Shown one piece after another: positions 59,027-64,000 of a stretch of DNA of 64,000 nt. The notes beneath the pieces were generated by a model. It worked only from the letters and a program-made list of their open reading frames with translations. It searched no databases and was not told the DNA's origin. This DNA comes from Wolbachia endosymbiont (group A) of Rhinocyllus conicus (lineage in GTDB: Bacteria > Pseudomonadota > Alphaproteobacteria > Rickettsiales > Anaplasmataceae), in assembly GCF_947250775.1 (NCBI RefSeq), contig NZ_OX366349.1:620001-684000 (forward strand). Reading direction: 5' to 3'. Position 1 is the first letter of the stretch; each line of letters begins with the position of its first letter. The translations under genes were made by a program, and so were the position numbers.

Positions 59027-60454
59027 TTAAAAATCAATCGAATCTTCACATGTTTGTTCTTCATAAAAGAAGTTCAATGTTATTGTAGTACCAAGTTTTG
59101 CTTCACTTTTAATGTCGAAAGTTCCACCCATTAACTCTACTAATTTCTTGCTTAGCGGTAATCCGATGCCCGTACCTTCATTTCTATATCCCGAATCTGC
59201 TTGGCCAAAAACAGACATAACTTTATATATATCCTGCTGCATTATTCCTATTCCATTGTCATGAAACTCAATAGTTAATAAGTTTTTTTCTATATTTTCT
59301 TTTATCACCATTCTTATTAAACCATCTTTGGGAGTAAACTTGATTGAGTTTGATAATAAATTTATTATAACTTGTTTCATTCTCTTAGGATCTGCAATGA
59401 CTAATAATTGTTTATTAGTCGTCTCTTTTTTTAAATTAATCCCGGCTTCTTTTAATTTAGGTAATAGCATATTTACGCATGAATCTATTATTTTGTTCAG
59501 GTTAAACTTCACTTTTTCTACTGTTAAACTACTTGATTCAGCTTTTGAAAAATCTAACACATCATTAATTAAGGTAAGTAAGTGTGTTCCTGCATTATAT
59601 ATATCGTCTGCATACTCCTTGTATTGAGAGTTATCCATTGAACCTAAAGTTTCATTTTTGATCAACTCCGCAAATCCAATAATAGCATTAAGAGGTGTGC
59701 GTAATTCATGTGTAACGCTTGCAAAAAATTTTAGCTTATTTGCATTTTCTTGCTCTAATGCCTCTTTTATCTGCTGTAATTCAATGTTAGTTTTATGTTG
59801 CTTGGCTAGCATTTGGGTATTAGAAAATTGCAAATAGAACATTATTAATATTAAAATTATTAATAATAAGCCCAAAAATGTTAAAAATAGGCCATATGCT
59901 ATAACATAAGAATTATTGTAGTTTCGAAGAATCTTCAAAAAAAACGAAGGTTTAACGCTATTTTCATGGAATATAGGAAAAATAGAAGTTAATGTATTTC
60001 CTGTAGTATAAAATATTTCTTGGTTACTTAATAGTTCATCAATTTCATCGTTTGTAAGTAACTGTTCATAATCATAATCTTGAGTGTTAAAATTACTGAA
60101 TATTATTCTGCTGTTTTGATCATACAGTATTAAGCTGAAATCCTTTACTTTGCTCACTGATTGTAATAATTCAGCACGCAGTTTTACCAGTTGGTTTATG
60201 TAGTCAAAATTTTTGTATTTAATGTGATGCTTTTCTATTAGTAAATAATGGTATTTTTTTATTATGCCATTTTCCAGTATACTTTTTAAGTTTACACTTG
60301 AATCACGGTAAGAAGAAAGGAAATTACTCCTTAGTAAATAATTACAATATATCACACTGAATGAAATCATAAAGATCGATGAGAGTAATGCAATAACTTT
60401 TGTGTATTTGTTTTTCTCCAGCGCAGAAAACATTGATTTACCTAGCTTATACAT
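59027..60454 (-). CDS. Membrane-bound sensor histidine kinase (PleC-like)
   Basis: There are two membrane helices (about residues 18-40 and 188-212) around an extracytoplasmic domain. The phosphoacceptor H is in SVTHELRTPLNAIIGFAEL. The ATPase domain has N-box INLLSNSIKFTPK, G1 FHDNGIGIMQ and G2 NEGTGIGLPLSKKLVELMGG. The pattern (HELRTPLNAIIGFAE, then FDIKSEAKLGTTI) is that of PleC/DivJ-type alphaproteobacterial kinases; Rickettsiales typically keep a PleC and a CckA. Start: ATG 60454; a TTG 21 bp upstream gives a longer frame. The cognate regulator is not here. Confidence 0.9.
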   Translation of the reverse strand: MYKLGKSMFSALEKNKYTKVIALLSSIFMISFSVIYCNYLLRSNFLSSYRDSSVNLKSILENGIIKKYHYLLIEKHHIKYKNFDYINQLVKLRAELLQSVSKVKDFSLILYDQNSRIIFSNFNTQDYDYEQLLTNDEIDELLSNQEIFYTTGNTLTSIFPIFHENSVKPSFFLKILRNYNNSYVIAYGLFLTFLGLLLIILILIMFYLQFSNTQMLAKQHKTNIELQQIKEALEQENANKLKFFASVTHELRTPLNAIIGFAELIKNETLGSMDNSQYKEYADDIYNAGTHLLTLINDVLDFSKAESSSLTVEKVKFNLNKIIDSCVNMLLPKLKEAGINLKKETTNKQLLVIADPKRMKQVIINLLSNSIKFTPKDGLIRMVIKENIEKNLLTIEFHDNGIGIMQQDIYKVMSVFGQADSGYRNEGTGIGLPLSKKLVELMGGTFDIKSEAKLGTTITLNFFYEEQTCEDSIDF

Positions 60455-60519
60455 ATTCTTCTTATTGTGAAACAACGGTTTTTATGTTATTAATAATAAA
60501 ATTTAGCATATAATATTTT

Positions 60520-61695
60520 ATGACAATTTCTCCTATTTTGCCAGTTTATTCTCCTGTTAACATAAATTTTTCTTATGGTAAAGGTATTTACTTGTATGAT
60601 ATTGACGGTAAGCGCTACGTAGATTTTCACTCTGGAATAGCCGTTAGTAGCTTAGGTCACACCAATTCGCGATTAATTAGTGCTCTAAAATTGCAAGGAG
60701 AAGAATTATGGCATATATCAAATACCTATAATATACCTGCTGCCAATAATTTTGCAGAAAAATTAATAAACAACAGTTTCGCTGACACTGTATTTTTCTC
60801 AAATTCTGGATCAGAGGCAGTAGAATGTGGGCTTAAGATTGCTAGGGTCTATCAAAACGGAAAAGGCAATAAAAACCGTCACAGAATTTTAACATTCCAT
60901 GGTGCATTTCATGGAAGAACCTTTTTAACTTGTGCTACAAACGATAAACAGAAATTTTCTGAATTACTAAATCCCTACATTGATTGGTGTGATAACATCG
61001 AGCCCAATATTGAGAGCATAAAGAAAGCAATTTCTAATGACATAGGTGTTATATTAATAGAACCAATACAAGGGCAAGGTGGTATCAAAGTAATGAATGA
61101 AGCCTTTATGAAAGAACTAAGAAAGCTGTGTGATGAAAATGACATATTGTTATTTTTTGATTGCATACAATGCGGTGCTGGTAGAACAGGAAAATTATTC
61201 GCATACGAACATATAGGAGTGGAACCTGATATATGTGCTCTTGCAAAGGGAATAGGTGGCGGGTTTCCGCTAGGGGCTTGTCTTGCGACTGAAAGGGCTG
61301 CTAAGTATATGGCGGTCGGTATGCACGGTTCCACTTTTGGTGGCAATCCGCTTGCAACTTCAATAGGCAATGTTGTGCTTGAAGAATTGCTAAGTCCTGG
61401 CTTTTTGAAAAATGTTGAAATTAGAGGTAAGTATTTAAAAAATAAATTAGAAGACTTAGCAAGTAAATTTCCAATAATAGAAGAAGTGAGAGGGAAAGGG
61501 TTAATGCTTGGAATAAAGGTGAAAGCAAACAATAAAAAGTTTGCAGAAGAGTTAAGTCATCGTGGTTTACTCACTGTTGGAGTAACATCAGATAACGTTG
61601 TGAGAATTCTACCTCCACTAATTATCACTGAAAAAGAGATTGATGAAGGAATTGAGATTCTTAGACAATACTTATCTGAAAAATCTTCTGATTAA
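60520..61695 (+). CDS. argD: Acetylornithine/succinyldiaminopimelate aminotransferase family
   Basis: It is a class III PLP aminotransferase of 391 residues. PLP contacts are seen in FFSNSGSEAVECGLKIAR, FHGAFHGRTFLT, ILIEPIQGQGG, FFDCIQCGAGRTGKLFA and the Schiff-base Lys in ALAKGIGGGFPLGA. In bacteria without arginine synthesis this enzyme more probably serves the diaminopimelate branch for peptidoglycan precursors. It is convergent with the next gene, with 10 bp between them. Confidence 0.92.
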   Translation: MTISPILPVYSPVNINFSYGKGIYLYDIDGKRYVDFHSGIAVSSLGHTNSRLISALKLQGEELWHISNTYNIPAANNFAEKLINNSFADTVFFSNSGSEAVECGLKIARVYQNGKGNKNRHRILTFHGAFHGRTFLTCATNDKQKFSELLNPYIDWCDNIEPNIESIKKAISNDIGVILIEPIQGQGGIKVMNEAFMKELRKLCDENDILLFFDCIQCGAGRTGKLFAYEHIGVEPDICALAKGIGGGFPLGACLATERAAKYMAVGMHGSTFGGNPLATSIGNVVLEELLSPGFLKNVEIRGKYLKNKLEDLASKFPIIEEVRGKGLMLGIKVKANNKKFAEELSHRGLLTVGVTSDNVVRILPPLIITEKEIDEGIEILRQYLSEKSSD

Positions 61696-61705
61696 GTGCT
61701 ACGTA

Positions 61706-63994
61706 TCAAGCAGATGCAGACACATAAGGAGATTTCTCTTCATGAGGTATTGGCTGTATCAGGACTGAAAATAAGTTAGTAGCAGTGAGATTAACATCAT
61801 TAGCCGTTTCATTCATGCATTTAACTTCAGACTGCTTACTTAATAAGTCTAGTTCATTTACTGCAGAGCATGAATCATTTTGAATATTATCATTAAATAG
61901 AAATTCTCTAGGTTTTTCAGGATAAAAGACCATTGCGAACAGCACTATGTTTACAAGTAAAGAACCTATTGGAGTAACAGATTCAAGTAGATGTGGAAAT
62001 AACATCATGACAACGACATATCTTACTACGCAATTTAATCTTGCAAAAAATAGCAACTTAGAATGTGAATGGTGAGGTCTTCCATAAGAATTATAGAGCG
62101 TTTCTCGGCTATACACAACTCTAATATTAAATAAGCCATGATCAGTTTTCAGTTTTGGCTCATTAATATTAGTTAACGTATTTACATTATGATAATACGC
62201 TTGGCACTTAGTAATTTCTTCATTAACACCATTTATCCATTGAACAATCTTACACAGATCAGTATCTTGGTAAGTATTACTTTCACAGTACTTCTTTGCC
62301 ATTTCTCCACACTTTAATTCCCTTAAATCCTTTTTAAAAGCAATAATTTTTTCTAACTTGTCTTTGTTATCTTGATCAAGATAGATTGCATTTAGCACTG
62401 TTAATAAATGCTCTTGACCTTCCTTTTTCAACAATAATGAAGAAATTGATTTATCCAGTGCATTGATATAAACTTTATTTTGAAAAAGACCTACTATTTT
62501 TTCCATGCACTTAGAAAGATTGGAAGCAGAATAAGATTTGTCCCTAAAACTTTGATAAGCATTTTGAGCTATTTCAGAAGCTTTATCAAAGACTTTTTCA
62601 GACTTTAGTACATTCTCAAGGCTGTAGTTTCTTACCACATAAGCATATGTTAGTACATTTTGTCCATCAGTTTTTTTATTCAGAGTACATGATTTAGCCA
62701 GAAAGATTACATAATCAAATGCAAACCATATATAATAAACAATTTTGGCAACTGTGCTTGCAACAAAGAAAATTACCTTGTTTGTAAAAGATAACTTACC
62801 ATTATTTTTTATCCTATCTTCATATGAACAAAGATATTTTTCTGTGCTTTTTAAAATCTTACGTAAATCTTCTTCTGTCTTTCCTACGTCAAAATCATTT
62901 ATATCATGTACTTTTTCATACACCTCTTTTATCAAATCCTTTGAAAATTTTTTCAGAGCTGCGTCATCGATATTTCCTAGTGCATCCATGTTTTCGCTAA
63001 TATAGATCTCTATTTTTTCTCCAAGCTCTATTCCCATTCTATTTTTTATTAGTTTATTGTACCTATCAGTGGCTGGAAATAAAACCTTTTGACAAAAATC
63101 CTGCGGTGCGCTTTTTAATTTTGCTAAAACTTTATCTACAAATAACTCAATTTTTTCACCTCCAGCAGCAAAAAACCAAGGTTGCCTGTTAGGATTGCGT
63201 TCTCTATTTCTTCCCAAATTCTGCAAAGCTTCTGCTGGATTGTTGAACTGACTAGTTGAATCTGTAAATATTGATGCAACGTGATTATACTCACCATCGA
63301 AACCACGGCCTTTTGACTCGTCTATAATTGTTGTCAACGCATATTTAGCTAATGTATTTAAATCGCCTTGGTCATAATTACAATAGTCAGCTTCGTATTG
63401 ACTTTTGCTATCATGCATGATTTTAAAGAAAGGTTTATCTTGTCTAATATCAAGATCATTTTTTCCAAGTCCTGCAAAAATACATTTATTTTTTTCGCAG
63501 AAGTCGTTTAGGTTATGTAGTACATCCCCCTGTTGTTCTATGAAACTATGTAACTCCTTGCTTAAGTGCCAGTTATCAACTATTAGACTGCGTTGTTTAT
63601 CATTGCTTTTACTCAATGCTTTAATTACTGTCTTTATCTGTGGTAAAAGCTCATCCCTAGCGAATTGCTCACTAAAACCTTTTTTCTTTAGAAAATCTGT
63701 AATGCTGCTATCATTAGCAGTACTAACCTTATTTTTAACCTCTTCTATTAATCCACCTAAATCTTTTCTTCTTTGTTTATCCAAAGCGGTGTTATCGCAT
63801 TCCACTAAATACGAAAGTGTAAGATCAATCATTGAGTGCATTACTCTGTATTCTAGATACTTAGCAGTATTGCTAAAATCTACCTTGTCTTTCAATTTAG
63901 ATATCTGTTCTTCCGTTAGACCAGGGTGTTGCTTTTTAACGCAGTTTATAAAGTTTGATTGACGTAATTTGAGTCTGTAATCTTGGTACGACAT
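61706..63994 (-). CDS. Large unknown protein with two membrane regions (5' end near window edge)
   Basis: I do not recognise the family. It has at least 762 residues. The first 420 are polar, with charged helices and no known motif. A hydrophobic stretch at about 415-440 (KVIFFVASTVAKIVYYIWFAFDYVIFLA in two parts) may enter the membrane. Another pair lies at about 665-710 (VVRYVVVMMLFPHLL and IGSLLVNIVLFAMVFYP), followed by a short acidic tail. GAAGGG precedes the ATG at 63994, but the frame stays open to the window edge, so the true start may lie further right. A role at the cell surface or in host contact is possible but not shown. Confidence 0.7.
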   Translation of the reverse strand: MSYQDYRLKLRQSNFINCVKKQHPGLTEEQISKLKDKVDFSNTAKYLEYRVMHSMIDLTLSYLVECDNTALDKQRRKDLGGLIEEVKNKVSTANDSSITDFLKKKGFSEQFARDELLPQIKTVIKALSKSNDKQRSLIVDNWHLSKELHSFIEQQGDVLHNLNDFCEKNKCIFAGLGKNDLDIRQDKPFFKIMHDSKSQYEADYCNYDQGDLNTLAKYALTTIIDESKGRGFDGEYNHVASIFTDSTSQFNNPAEALQNLGRNRERNPNRQPWFFAAGGEKIELFVDKVLAKLKSAPQDFCQKVLFPATDRYNKLIKNRMGIELGEKIEIYISENMDALGNIDDAALKKFSKDLIKEVYEKVHDINDFDVGKTEEDLRKILKSTEKYLCSYEDRIKNNGKLSFTNKVIFFVASTVAKIVYYIWFAFDYVIFLAKSCTLNKKTDGQNVLTYAYVVRNYSLENVLKSEKVFDKASEIAQNAYQSFRDKSYSASNLSKCMEKIVGLFQNKVYINALDKSISSLLLKKEGQEHLLTVLNAIYLDQDNKDKLEKIIAFKKDLRELKCGEMAKKYCESNTYQDTDLCKIVQWINGVNEEITKCQAYYHNVNTLTNINEPKLKTDHGLFNIRVVYSRETLYNSYGRPHHSHSKLLFFARLNCVVRYVVVMMLFPHLLESVTPIGSLLVNIVLFAMVFYPEKPREFLFNDNIQNDSCSAVNELDLLSKQSEVKCMNETANDVNLTATNLFSVLIQPIPHEEKSPYVSASA

Positions 63995-64000
63995 CCCTTC

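Noticed and set aside
63405..63962. 185-codon plus-strand frame
   Set aside because: Antisense shadow of the large unknown gene; Ser/Leu/Cys-rich composition typical of such shadows.

Overview
The window is chromosomal DNA of an AT-rich obligate intracellular alphaproteobacterium, most likely an arthropod Wolbachia. The reasons are: a 23S-5S rRNA pair with no 16S gene upstream, a dispersed ATP synthase operon (only beta and epsilon here), many convergent or scattered single housekeeping genes, ankyrin-repeat genes, a Fic protein, heavy loads of IS903-like, IS110, IS630 and IS3 elements, and a large family of short palindromic repeats, some inserted in frame inside essential genes. The genus call is by recognition of gene content and repeats, not by a database search.

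Layout. 1-5.1 kb: 3' part of addB, a palindromic repeat array, an intact IS903-like element and a structured non-coding repeat. 5.1-12.1 kb: nrdA, a TPR-methyltransferase, 23S and 5S rRNA, a small unknown gene, and rnpA-rpmH (rnpA is out of frame at an A-run near its start). 12.2-25.4 kb: pstC, atpD-atpC, a transaldolase-like gene, guaB, rsmA, tRNA-Thr, tpiA, dprA, fdxA, a 656-residue repeat protein, ddl and ftsQ. 25.4-35 kb is a mobile block: palindromic arrays, a serine-recombinase element with 24-bp terminal inverted repeats, murB-hemC, an IS903-like copy split by an IS110 element, and a second intact IS903-like copy. 35-38.8 kb: secD, fabI and a two-helix membrane protein whose tail carries PSAP, LYPNL and PPSY motifs. 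38.9-41.5 kb: IS630, IS630-like and IS3 remnants. 41.5-50.3 kb: a small unknown gene, pepP, mnmG, fic (flanked by direct repeats), an RDD protein, an ankyrin/nuclease-transposase chimera and a peroxiredoxin with a triplicated start region. 50.3-64 kb: recF, IS debris, leuS, a LytM-like lipoprotein, merR-like and ihfA genes, an MFS transporter, an ankyrin pseudogene cut by an IS630 remnant, a PleC-like sensor kinase, argD and a large unknown protein that reaches the right edge.

How it works together. The housekeeping set covers DNA repair (addB, recF, dprA), dNTP and GTP supply (nrdA, guaB), ribosome and tRNA maturation (rsmA, rnpA, mnmG, leuS), energy (atpDC), glycolytic or pentose carbon (tpiA, transaldolase), cell-envelope precursors (murB, ddl, ftsQ, fabI), secretion (secD) and haem (hemC). 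The accessory part is shaped by the palindromes. They are targets for IS903-like and serine-recombinase insertions, they lie between most genes, and they have entered addB, ddl, mnmG and leuS without breaking the frame. Candidate host-interaction proteins are the late-domain-motif membrane protein, the Fic protein, the ankyrin genes and the 656- and 762-residue unknown proteins.
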